Shown here piece by piece: positions 1 to 5,812 of a stretch of DNA of 5,821 nt (the stretch's first letter is position 1; the number at the start of each line of letters is the position of its first letter). Location: the NCBI GenBank assembly GCA_964515805.1, contig CAZEUZ010000099.1, positions 1 through 5,821 of the forward strand, read 5' to 3'. The notes under the pieces are model-generated. The model did not search any database. It had not been told where the DNA came from and saw nothing but the letters and a program-made list of their open reading frames with translations. The stretch is from CAZEUZ01 sp964515805 (GTDB lineage: Bacteria > Pseudomonadota > Gammaproteobacteria > Pseudomonadales > Cellvibrionaceae). The position numbers and the translations under genes were made by a program.

Positions 1-1
1 C

Positions 2-961
2 TTTAAAGCACAAAGTGTTCATCGTCAGTTTTTTGATCCAAACAAGGTACAAGTCAGCACACTTTGTTCGATTAAAACAGGTGCTTGCCCCGAAGACTGC
101 AAATATTGCCCGCAAAGCGTGCGCTACGACACTGGTCTCGAGCAGCAACAATTAATGCAAGTGAATGAAGTCATCGATTCCGCTAAAGCTGCTAAAGCAA
201 GTGGCGCTACCCGTTTCTGCATGGGCGCCGCCTGGCGCTCGCCCAAAGATAGGGATATGACCGCAGTCACAGCTATGGTAAAAGGTGTCAAAGCTTTGGG
301 GCTGGAAACCTGTATGACCTTAGGCATGTTGTCCAATGAACAAGCGCAGTCACTGGCTGAAGCAGGTCTCGATTATTACAATCATAATTTAGACACTTCA
401 CCGGAATTTTACGGCGACATCATTACTACCCGAACCTACCAAGATCGACTCAATACTTTGGCGAATGTGCGCAATGCCGGCATGAAAGTCTGCTGCGGCG
501 GCATTGTCGGCATGGGGGAAGATGAAAGTGATCGTGTTGGCTTGTTGCTGCAACTGGCTAATCTTCCACAGCACCCCGAATCCGTGCCAATTAATTTATT
601 GGTCAAAGTCGCCGGTACGCCTCTGGCCGAGATTGATGATTTGGATACATTTGATTTTATTCGTACTATAGCCGTCGCGCGGATTATGATGCCTAAATCT
701 CATGTAAGATTATCCGCTGGCCGCGAACAAATGAATGATGAACTTCAAGCTCTGGCATTTTTCGCCGGCGCCAATTCGCTATTTTATGGTGAGAAATTAT
801 TGACTACAGGCAATCCACAGGCAGATAAAGACCAGCAACTATTCCAACGTTTGGATATTCAACCCGAACCTTGTGTTTCCGAAGATTCTTCAGAAGTTCA
901 ATCTCCTTTATCGACGAAATTTTACAACGCTGCAAACACTCAATCCACGGTAACAACCTAG
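2..961 (+). CDS. bioB: Biotin synthase BioB (5' end cut by window edge)
   Basis: BioB is a cytosolic radical-SAM enzyme that inserts sulfur into dethiobiotin, the last step of biotin synthesis. The frame is open to the left edge, so the start codon lies outside; 319 codons are visible. By comparison with the E. coli protein (346 residues, recalled) about 25 N-terminal residues are missing. The first visible residues read FKAQSVHRQFFDP, a conserved BioB segment. The radical-SAM motif CPEDCKYC gives the three [4Fe-4S] cysteines at codons 86-88, 98-100 and 107-109. The [2Fe-2S] ligands match E. coli Cys97, Cys128, Cys188 and Arg260: RFCMG (218-220), TCMTLG (311-313), KVCCGG (491-493) and VRLSAG (707-709). 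YNHNLDTSPEFYG, a typical BioB segment, is also present. The GTG at 119 lies after the cluster motif and cannot be the true start. It is the first visible gene of the bio operon and looks intact and functional. Confidence 0.97.
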   Translation, partial: FKAQSVHRQFFDPNKVQVSTLCSIKTGACPEDCKYCPQSVRYDTGLEQQQLMQVNEVIDSAKAAKASGATRFCMGAAWRSPKDRDMTAVTAMVKGVKALGLETCMTLGMLSNEQAQSLAEAGLDYYNHNLDTSPEFYGDIITTRTYQDRLNTLANVRNAGMKVCCGGIVGMGEDESDRVGLLLQLANLPQHPESVPINLLVKVAGTPLAEIDDLDTFDFIRTIAVARIMMPKSHVRLSAGREQMNDELQALAFFAGANSLFYGEKLLTTGNPQADKDQQLFQRLDIQPEPCVSEDSSEVQSPLSTKFYNAANTQSTVTT

Positions 962-979
962 CTCACTCATTGAGTAAAA

Positions 980-2155
980 ATGACTATGCTAGGACAGCTA
1001 CAACAACAGCTTGAATTAAGATATCAACAACAGCGCTATCGTCAACGAAAGATAGTCACCTCTCCACAGGGAGCTTACATCACGGTAGATAAACAGCGAC
1101 AACTCGCTTTTTGTAGTAACGACTATCTGGGTTTGGCTAACCACCCGGCAGTAATAGAGGCAATGACAACTGCCGCTCAAGAGGTTGGTGTGGGCAGCGG
1201 CGCCTCCCACCTGATTTACGGCCATTCGGAACAACATCATTATCTGGAAGAAGAGTTAGCGGCATTTACCGGCAGAGAGCGGGTGCTATTATTTTCCACC
1301 GGCTATATGGCTAATATGGGTGTTATTTCTGCATTATTGAGCAGAGGCGATACGGTATTTGAGGATCGCCTGAATCATGCATCACTTTTAGATGCAGGAA
1401 TACTTAGCCGCGCTAAGCTCAAGCGTTTCCGTCACAATGATTTATCACAGTTACAACAACAATTGGCCAGTACTGGAGAAGGCCGAAAACTGGTTGCTGT
1501 TGACGGTGTCTTCAGTATGGACGGCGATTTGGCGCCGTTAATGGAAACATCAGCTCTTTGCCAAAAGCACAATGCGTGGCTAATGGTAGATGACGCCCAT
1601 GGATTCGGCGTGCTTGGTAAACAAGGCGGTGGCTGCACCGAACAATTTAATTTAGACAGCTCGCAACTGCCGATATTAATCGGCACATTGGGTAAAGCCT
1701 TCGGTACTTTTGGGGCTTTTGTGGCTGGGACGAACACCTTAATTGAAAGTTTAATACAGTGGGCGCGCACTTATATTTACACCACTGCATTGCCGCCCGC
1801 GGTCGCTGCGGCGACACGCAAAAGCTTACAACTGGTAAGAAGCGAACACTGGCGGCGGCAACAATTAAATGATCGTATCAATCAATTTCGCCAAGGCGCG
1901 AAGCTACTTGGATTGCCACTGATGCCATCATCGACACCAATACAGCCACTATTGTTAGGCGATGAAGACAGTGTATTAACTGCACATCGGTTACTACAGC
2001 AGCGCAGCATATTGGTAGGAGCAATCCGTCCACCTACCGTTCCTCAAGGAGAAAGCCGTTTACGCATTACCTTAAACAGCAATCATCAAGCGGAACATAT
2101 CGATCAATTGTTAGCAGCTCTCGATAAAGTTATTCCACTCTCGGTAAGAAAGTGA
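980..2155 (+). CDS. bioF: 8-amino-7-oxononanoate (KAPA) synthase BioF
   Basis: BioF is a PLP-dependent alpha-oxoamine synthase that condenses pimeloyl-ACP (or pimeloyl-CoA) with L-alanine to give KAPA, CO2 and free ACP; it acts in the cytosol. The 391-residue product is close to the usual length of about 385. Visible signatures are SNDYLGLANHP (residues 46-56), GVGSGASHLIYGH (70-82), the cofactor-ring aspartate and histidine in DDAHGFG (Asp204 or Asp205, His207), and the Schiff-base lysine in GTLGKAFGTFG (Lys239). The C-terminal part has the family segment AIRPPTVPQGESRLRI. The chosen ATG follows the bioB stop by 18 nt, with a weak GAG five bases upstream; a second ATG at 986 would remove only two residues. 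The stop overlaps the bioH start, suggesting translational coupling. No defects are seen. Confidence 0.97.
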   Translation: MTMLGQLQQQLELRYQQQRYRQRKIVTSPQGAYITVDKQRQLAFCSNDYLGLANHPAVIEAMTTAAQEVGVGSGASHLIYGHSEQHHYLEEELAAFTGRERVLLFSTGYMANMGVISALLSRGDTVFEDRLNHASLLDAGILSRAKLKRFRHNDLSQLQQQLASTGEGRKLVAVDGVFSMDGDLAPLMETSALCQKHNAWLMVDDAHGFGVLGKQGGGCTEQFNLDSSQLPILIGTLGKAFGTFGAFVAGTNTLIESLIQWARTYIYTTALPPAVAAATRKSLQLVRSEHWRRQQLNDRINQFRQGAKLLGLPLMPSSTPIQPLLLGDEDSVLTAHRLLQQRSILVGAIRPPTVPQGESRLRITLNSNHQAEHIDQLLAALDKVIPLSVRK

Positions 2156-2955
2156 AACAAGCAATGGACTTACGTAAAAAGGTCTACCCCTGTCTACAAG
2201 AGAACAAGACTTCACCTTTAGTGCTATTGCACGGATGGGCTTTTGATAGCCGTATCTGGCAGGATTTAATTAAGCCGCTACAAGCATTTACTCAGGTGAT
2301 TACGCTAGATTTGCCGGGATTTGGCGATAACCACGAGGCTTGGTTTAATGATGAAGAAGATATTTGTAAAAAAATTGTCCAAACAATGCCGCCACACGCC
2401 ATTTATGCAGGTTGGTCTCTGGGTGGTATGTTGGTCACCAAAATTGCCGCTATGTTTCCGGAAAGAGTAGCCGGAATAATTACTCTTGCAACTAGTATCA
2501 GCTTTATCGAGAGGAAAGGCTGGACCCAAGGTATGGATATCGCTGAGTTTCAAGATTTTTATAACGCTGTAGAGAAAGACCCTAAACGAGCATTGAAGCG
2601 TTTTTACTTATTAGTCTCACAAGGAGATCAACTGGCCCGTCAACAATTAGGCTGGCTCCAAAACATAGTCATCCAAGCCGAAGATTATTGCAATTTACTA
2701 CCAACGCTATCTCTTCTTAGAAGAATAAATAACTGTGATGATATCCATAGATTGCGAGCACCGGGATTACATATTTTTGGCGAACAAGATCGTCTGGTTC
2801 CCTTGTCGGTGGCACAAAAATTGACAGACTCGTCTGTACAGTATCGCAACCATCGACAACAATGCAACCTGTTAAAAAAGACTGGTCATCTTGTCTTTTG
2901 GCCGAGCGAACGGGTTACCCTCTCAATTAAAGATTTTTTAACTGAACTGCATTAA
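2152..2955 (+). CDS. bioH: Pimeloyl-ACP methyl ester carboxylesterase BioH
   Basis: BioH is an alpha/beta-hydrolase that cleaves the methyl ester of pimeloyl-ACP methyl ester, ending the disguised fatty-acid elongation begun by BioC and releasing pimeloyl-ACP for BioF. The 267-residue protein has the oxyanion-hole segment LLHGWAFDSRIW (about residues 25-36), the strand and turn TLDLPGFGDN (51-60), the nucleophile elbow AGWSLGGM with Ser89, the acid GEQDRLVP with Asp213, and TGHLVFWP with His246. These match the E. coli triad Ser82, Asp207 and His235. The GTG start at 2152 overlaps the bioF stop (GTGA), a typical coupling arrangement; an in-frame ATG at 2164 would give a protein four residues shorter. 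Position between bioF and bioC supports BioH over another esterase, although general alpha/beta-hydrolases share the motifs. Confidence 0.93.
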   Translation: MKQAMDLRKKVYPCLQENKTSPLVLLHGWAFDSRIWQDLIKPLQAFTQVITLDLPGFGDNHEAWFNDEEDICKKIVQTMPPHAIYAGWSLGGMLVTKIAAMFPERVAGIITLATSISFIERKGWTQGMDIAEFQDFYNAVEKDPKRALKRFYLLVSQGDQLARQQLGWLQNIVIQAEDYCNLLPTLSLLRRINNCDDIHRLRAPGLHIFGEQDRLVPLSVAQKLTDSSVQYRNHRQQCNLLKKTGHLVFWPSERVTLSIKDFLTELH

Positions 2956-2993
2956 AAGCATACTAAACATATCTGCAAACCAACCTCTCCACT

Positions 2994-3809
2994 ATGGCAA
3001 TTGATAAATTAAAAATCGCCCGCTCTTTCAGCCGCGCCGCTGTAAATTATGACAACGCAGCCCATTTGCAACGCGAAATCGGCGAGACATTACTAGCAAA
3101 ATTACAAGCACAATTCACGTCATCAGAATTAGGTAGTATCGACGCTTTGGTAGACTTAGGTTGCGGCACCGGTCACTTTGCACATTATTTGCAGTCACTG
3201 TACCCGCAAGCAGCCTATGTGGGTACCGACATTGCCAAAGGCATGCTGGATTACGCTAATGACCACTACTCATCACTGTATTGGCTATGCGCCGACGCTG
3301 AGCAACTTCCTTTCGGCAACGACACCATCGACTGTCTTTTTTCCAACCTTACACTACAGTGGTGCAGCAATTTGGCTGCCTTGTTTGATGAGTTAATGCG
3401 CATTCTTAAACCAGGGGGCCAAATATGTTTTTCAACCCTAGGACCTGCCACATTGTCTGAACTACGAGAAGCCTGGCGGCAGGTCGACCATCTTGTTCAT
3501 GTCAATGATTTTTATTCCAATAGCTATTGGATTACAGCTATCGAAGATGCAGGACTCAAAGTGCACACACATTCAACTGAATTGAAGGTATTACGATACG
3601 ATACAGTCTCACAACTGATGCACGAGCTAAAAACCCTTGGCGCGCACAATATGAACACCAGCCAACGACAGGCACTTGGAGGACGGCGACAAATACAATT
3701 ATTCAGTCAAGCCTATGAAAGCTTCCGCACACAAGGCAAGTTGCCGGTAACCTACGAAGTGTATTATTTTCTATTGTACAAGCCACTAATTGCTGTCGAT
3801 GCAATATAA
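2994..3809 (+). CDS. bioC: Malonyl-ACP O-methyltransferase BioC
   Basis: BioC is a SAM-dependent methyltransferase that methylates the free carboxyl of malonyl-ACP (or malonyl-CoA), letting the methyl ester pass through fatty acid synthesis to become pimeloyl-ACP methyl ester. The 271-residue product starts with the diagnostic BioC N-terminus, KLKIARSFSRAAVNYDNAAHLQ (split here: KLKIARSFSR, then AAVNYDNAAHLQ, residues 5-26). SAM-binding motif I is VDLGCGTG (53-60), followed by YVGTDIAKGML (75-85), CADAEQLPF (99-107) and NLTLQWC (118-124). The C-terminal BioC-type segment KTLGAHNMN (213-221) and the ending PVTYEVYYFLLYKP (251-264) are present. The ATG at 2994 lies 38 nt after the bioH stop, with no good Shine-Dalgarno sequence, but the N-terminal homology begins right there. 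The 3' end overlaps bioD by 11 nt. No defects are seen. Confidence 0.95.
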   Translation: MAIDKLKIARSFSRAAVNYDNAAHLQREIGETLLAKLQAQFTSSELGSIDALVDLGCGTGHFAHYLQSLYPQAAYVGTDIAKGMLDYANDHYSSLYWLCADAEQLPFGNDTIDCLFSNLTLQWCSNLAALFDELMRILKPGGQICFSTLGPATLSELREAWRQVDHLVHVNDFYSNSYWITAIEDAGLKVHTHSTELKVLRYDTVSQLMHELKTLGAHNMNTSQRQALGGRRQIQLFSQAYESFRTQGKLPVTYEVYYFLLYKPLIAVDAI

Positions 3810-4485
3810 ATTTTTTATTACCGGCACAGATACCGGTGTGGGAAAAACCGTGGTCAGCACCGCACTGTTGGCGGCAGCTAACAAACTCGGCTTAACCACA
3901 GCGGCGATTAAACCTGTTGCTGCCGGTTGTCACCAAACCATTGATGGCTTACGCAACGACGATGCGCTTGCCCTGCAAGCGATGATTAGCCAGTATCTCA
4001 ACTATAAACAAGTTAATCCTATTGCTCTCGAACCGGCAATTGCTCCCCATATAGCACTACAACAAAGCAACCAAACCGCCACCATTGAACAGCTGGCAAC
4101 GCATTGTCGCACTGTATTAGCGATGGCAGCGAAATGTACAATTATTGAAGGCGCTGGCGGTTGGCGTGTGCCATTAAATGATACAGAGACACTGGCGGAT
4201 TTGCCCAAAGCTATGAAATTGCCAACTATTTTGGTCGTCGGCATGCGTTTAGGCTGCCTAAATCACGCTCTACTAACGGCAGAGTCCATTCGGCAAGATG
4301 GCGTTGAATTTATCGGTTGGGTCGCCAATCAAATAGAACCGGAGATGGAAGCCTACAAAGAAAATATCGCCAGTTTAAAACAGCGTTTGTCCGTGCCCTG
4401 CATCGGTGAAATTCCCTTTATGCCGGAACCGGCATCATTGGCTGTGGCTCGTTATTTGGATATCGATCGTATATTGTCAATTTGA
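3799..4485 (+). CDS. bioD: ATP-dependent dethiobiotin synthetase BioD
   Basis: BioD closes the ureido ring of DAPA using CO2 and ATP, giving dethiobiotin, the BioB substrate. It is a cytosolic P-loop enzyme, normally a homodimer. The 228-residue product opens with MQYKFFITGTDTGVGKTVV, carrying the Walker A loop GTDTGVGKT (residues 9-17, Lys16). The substrate-binding AIKPVAAGC has Lys38, and IIEGAGGWRVPL (115-126) is the conserved glycine-rich loop. WVANQIEP (174-181) is the nucleotide-base region, and IGEIPF is typical of the C-terminal part. An in-frame TTG at 3790 would add three residues, but ATG at 3799 aligns with the usual BioD start. It overlaps bioC by 11 nt with no clear Shine-Dalgarno sequence, so it is probably translated by coupling. 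It is the last bio gene in view; no terminator follows it. Confidence 0.96.
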   Translation: MQYKFFITGTDTGVGKTVVSTALLAAANKLGLTTAAIKPVAAGCHQTIDGLRNDDALALQAMISQYLNYKQVNPIALEPAIAPHIALQQSNQTATIEQLATHCRTVLAMAAKCTIIEGAGGWRVPLNDTETLADLPKAMKLPTILVVGMRLGCLNHALLTAESIRQDGVEFIGWVANQIEPEMEAYKENIASLKQRLSVPCIGEIPFMPEPASLAVARYLDIDRILSI

Positions 4486-4561
4486 AGTTAGCATGAGAAC
4501 TTTGTGTACAAATATAGGATTTATGATTGACTGTACTATGCACACTGGCGTCAACTTCAAA
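4481..4561. repeat. 9-bp inverted repeat behind bioD
   Basis: TTTGAAGTT (4481-4489) is repeated in perfect inverted form as AACTTCAAA (4553-4561), with 63 nt between. The left arm includes the bioD stop codon. Inside it, GTGTACA (4505-4511) and TGTAC plus TGCACAC (4533-4545) give a partial second layer of complementarity. The right arm has no T-run after it, so it does not look like an intrinsic terminator. It is also not an attC site, because the arms carry GTT on the left and AAC on the right, the reverse of the attC arrangement. It may be a degenerate element end or chance; its meaning is unknown. Confidence 0.4.
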
Positions 4562-4594
4562 AGTGTAGAAATTTATTGATTTTTTATCATTATG

Positions 4595-4607
4595 CGAACT
4601 GAGTTCG
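4595..4607. other. Small palindrome next to the first cassette
   Basis: CGAACTGAGTTCG is a perfect palindrome with a single central G and 6-bp arms, lying 12 nt before the first cassette core site. It could be a protein binding site, for example for a repressor or, if this is an attI-like region, an integrase, or it could be chance. It is not the gammaproteobacterial LexA consensus (CTGT-N8-ACAG). No function is assigned. Confidence 0.25.
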
Positions 4608-4618
4608 TTGAATCAGCT

Positions 4619-4625
4619 GTTAGGT
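4619..4625 (+). other. Left core recombination site of cassette 1 (GTTAGGT)
   Basis: GTTAGGT matches the integron core consensus GTTRRRY. Crossover is expected between G4619 and T4620, so the cassette proper begins at 4620. The identification rests on the exact reverse-complement match to ACCTAAC (5167-5173), the R'' core in the attC at the other end of the same cassette. Upstream DNA does not fold into an attC with this core, so the left partner is either an attI-like site or a secondary site. Confidence 0.85.
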
Positions 4626-4630
4626 ATTTG

Positions 4631-4636
4631 AAGGAG
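4631..4636 (+). promoter_or_regulatory. Ribosome binding site deciding a TTG start
   Basis: AAGGAG lies five bases before TTG at 4642. The only nearby ATG (4637) is adjacent to the site and runs into TGA after two codons (ATG CAT TGA), so the site points to the TTG. It sits eleven nucleotides inside the cassette, so the cassette carries its own translation signal. Confidence 0.8.
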
Positions 4637-4641
4637 ATGCA

Positions 4642-5172
4642 TTGAATATAAACTGGAATCAGATAATAGATGTCCTAAATTCGTCAACAAGAATTGCAGG
4701 TGCATTCTTTGTGACATCGACAATATTGTGCATTGGATATAAATACGAAACGTCTATTATCCCTAAAGTCCCAGCTTCAATATACATATTCTCATTTACT
4801 ATTTCTATTTTCTCAGGCTCCATACTCCTTTTTACACTTTGTGCAAATGTTTATAGCAAAATAGTATCTTCTGCCAATGTATTAATTCGGAAATCTCGGG
4901 CAAGGAAAGCTCACAAAGAAAGAATGAATCTTACAGAAGTAGAGGCTTTAATATTAATGTCGTTCATACCCATTGGTAACGACTTTCAAGATGTGATGGA
5001 TCTCTCTTATAAAACTGAGAAATTTACAAAATTAGAATTATCAGCTGCCGTAGATATGCTAGAAAAAAAAGGTCTTTTAGAGGTGCAATATGATCGTGAT
5101 TATTGCAAGATATCAAACACTGGTCGGAAAATTGCTTTGGAATACTTGGAACAATGTCGTAAAAATACCTAA
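4642..5172 (+). CDS. Two-helix membrane protein with winged-helix-like C-terminus; SieB-like architecture
   Basis: The 176-residue product has two hydrophobic segments (about 17-33 and 46-72) in a short N-terminal half, then a strongly basic stretch (RKSRARKAHKER, 83-94), then a soluble domain. The basic stretch suggests that the C-terminus faces the cytosol. That domain reads like a winged helix: LTEVEALILMSF (97-108), a helix pair ending in LSAAVDMLEKKGLLEV (133-148), a short wing around YDRDYCKIS, and a closing helix GRKIALEYLEQ. This layout (short N-terminus, two helices, basic linker, LTxxE-type helix, compact wHTH-like end) recalls the superinfection-exclusion SieB family (Pfam SieB) as I remember it. 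This is an architectural resemblance, not a demonstrated homology, and the function is unproven. The start is TTG, with AAGGAG five bases upstream. The TAA stop lies inside the attC R'' core. It is the only gene of cassette 1, AT-rich, and presumably acquired horizontally. Confidence 0.85.
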   Translation: MNINWNQIIDVLNSSTRIAGAFFVTSTILCIGYKYETSIIPKVPASIYIFSFTISIFSGSILLFTLCANVYSKIVSSANVLIRKSRARKAHKERMNLTEVEALILMSFIPIGNDFQDVMDLSYKTEKFTKLELSAAVDMLEKKGLLEVQYDRDYCKISNTGRKIALEYLEQCRKNT

Positions 5173-5238
5173 CAAGCAGCGCAAGCGGGACAAATTTTAC
5201 GCTGCGCTCCAAATTTGCCCCTTCGCTGGGCGTTAAGT
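5167..5238 (+). other. attC recombination site of cassette 1
   Basis: R'' ACCTAAC (5167-5173) faces R' GTTAAGT (5232-5238), the start of cassette 2. Inside, CAGCG (5177-5181) pairs with CGCTG (5224-5228), GGG (5187-5189) with CCC (5218-5220), and CAAATTT (5191-5197) with AAATTTG (5211-5217). A5190 is left unpaired, the expected kind of extrahelical base. The terminal loop is 13 nt (5198-5210). An imperfect hairpin of 72 bp with these cores is a classical attC (59-base element), recognised by IntI as folded bottom-strand DNA. The TAA stop of the cassette ORF lies within R''. GCAGCG (5176-5181) could also pair with CGCTGC (5200-5205) as an alternative fold. Confidence 0.92.
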
Positions 5239-5242
5239 GTAA

Positions 5243-5248
5243 AAGGAG
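5243..5248 (+). promoter_or_regulatory. Ribosome binding site for a GTG start
   Basis: AAGGAG lies nine bases before GTG at 5258. No ATG in the same frame is close enough to be served by it. It begins a few bases inside cassette 2, mirroring the arrangement in cassette 1. Confidence 0.75.
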
Positions 5249-5257
5249 AATCCATAC

Positions 5258-5812
5258 GTGGAATCAAGATCAACGTTCGTAACCGTTTTAGCTTGGATAT
5301 TTATTGTTGGGGCAGGCTTCGCCACTTTCGTATCGATTATGCAAGTAATTATGGTTTCAACCATGTTCAGTGGTGAAGAATTCCACTTTATGCCAGGCGA
5401 AGCACCCACCATGGCAAAATTTATGTCGCAGTATTTCCACTTATTCATATATGGATTCTTCGGTGTAACCTTATTCACTTTTGTTTCCTCTTTCGCACTT
5501 TTAAAACGCAAAAACTGGGCGCGATTATCTTTCATTGTCATTCTGGCGTTTGGAATACTCTGGCAGGTCGGTGGCTTAATCATGCAATTTGCAATGTTCT
5601 CTAATATACCAACACCATCCGAGGGTGAAGGGTTCGAGGACTTTGAGCGTATGCGTAATATCATTCGCTGGTTTAGTTTTGCAATTGCAATCGGTATCTC
5701 AGGGCTATTTGCCTGGATCATCAAAAAGTTATCATCCCAGCAAATTGTCGCAGAATTTACACTTAACAAGTCAAGCCAGCAGGACGCCAGCAAAGCTGGC
5801 GCCTCTGCTTGA
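5258..5812 (+). CDS. Unknown four-helix integral membrane protein of cassette 2
   Basis: I do not recognise a named family. The 184-residue product shows four hydrophobic segments at about residues 7-36, 60-82, 89-113 and 134-156. A short loop LLKRKNWARL joins helices 2 and 3, and probably faces the cytosol because it is basic. The loop between helices 1 and 2 has FHFMPGEAP, and an acidic loop between helices 3 and 4 has PSEGEGFEDFE; both would then be outside. The KRKNWAR-type turn between helices is common in small uncharacterised bacterial membrane proteins. The start is GTG, chosen because AAGGAG lies nine bases upstream. The stop TGA falls inside attC, so the last 16 residues (169-184, polar and alanine/serine-rich) are encoded by the recombination site and are unlikely to be functionally constrained. 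It is presumably inner-membrane; its role is unknown. Confidence 0.85.
   Translation: MESRSTFVTVLAWIFIVGAGFATFVSIMQVIMVSTMFSGEEFHFMPGEAPTMAKFMSQYFHLFIYGFFGVTLFTFVSSFALLKRKNWARLSFIVILAFGILWQVGGLIMQFAMFSNIPTPSEGEGFEDFERMRNIIRWFSFAIAIGISGLFAWIIKKLSSQQIVAEFTLNKSSQQDASKAGASA

Larger units (their letters stand above)
4620..5232 (+). mobile_element. Integron gene cassette 1 (complete, 613 bp)
   Basis: This is a complete mobile gene cassette: core GTTAGGT at the left, a strong ribosome binding site a few bases in, one ORF filling almost the whole length, and an attC at the 3' end. Boundaries are set by the crossover points G|TT in the two core sites. R'' of its attC pairs perfectly with its own left core, as required in the excised circle. 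The cassette is visibly AT-richer than the bio genes. Integrons' tyrosine recombinase IntI moves such units; no intI gene lies in the window. Confidence 0.9.

Noticed and set aside
119..961. GTG at 119 as the start of bioB
   Set aside because: The frame is open to the window edge and the radical-SAM cysteine motif lies upstream of this codon, so a start here would remove essential residues.
1016..4244. Minor ORFs inside the bio genes, such as 1432-1770 on the minus strand, 3178-3396 on the plus strand and 4002-4244 on the minus strand
   Set aside because: All lie within strongly identified biotin genes in other frames, and their translations show no domain-like features.
4527..4604. Promoters built on TTGACT (4527), TTGATT (4576) or TATCAT (4585)
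   Set aside because: None has a partner box at 16-18 bp that resembles the sigma-70 consensus, so calling a promoter would be guesswork.
4481..4625. A degenerate attC or rho-independent terminator between bioD and the first cassette
   Set aside because: The inverted repeat has its GTT/AAC ends in the wrong orientation for attC, no R'' pairs with GTTAGGT upstream, and no stem is followed by a T-run. The T-rich stretch at 4581-4585 lacks a GC-rich stem before it.
4637..4645. ATG CAT TGA as a start or a two-codon leader before the cassette 1 gene
   Set aside because: The ATG abuts the Shine-Dalgarno sequence with no spacer and ends after two codons; TTG at 4642 has proper spacing and opens the long frame.
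5233..5793. Long antisense ORF of 186 codons covering nearly all of cassette 2
   Set aside because: It mirrors the sense membrane-protein gene, has no convincing ribosome binding site for its direction, and its product lacks coherent membrane or domain structure. The sense ORF has a strong ribosome binding site and clear helices.
5776..5804. GC-rich hairpin at the window end as a transcription terminator
   Set aside because: It lacks a following T-run and is fully explained as the stem of the second attC.
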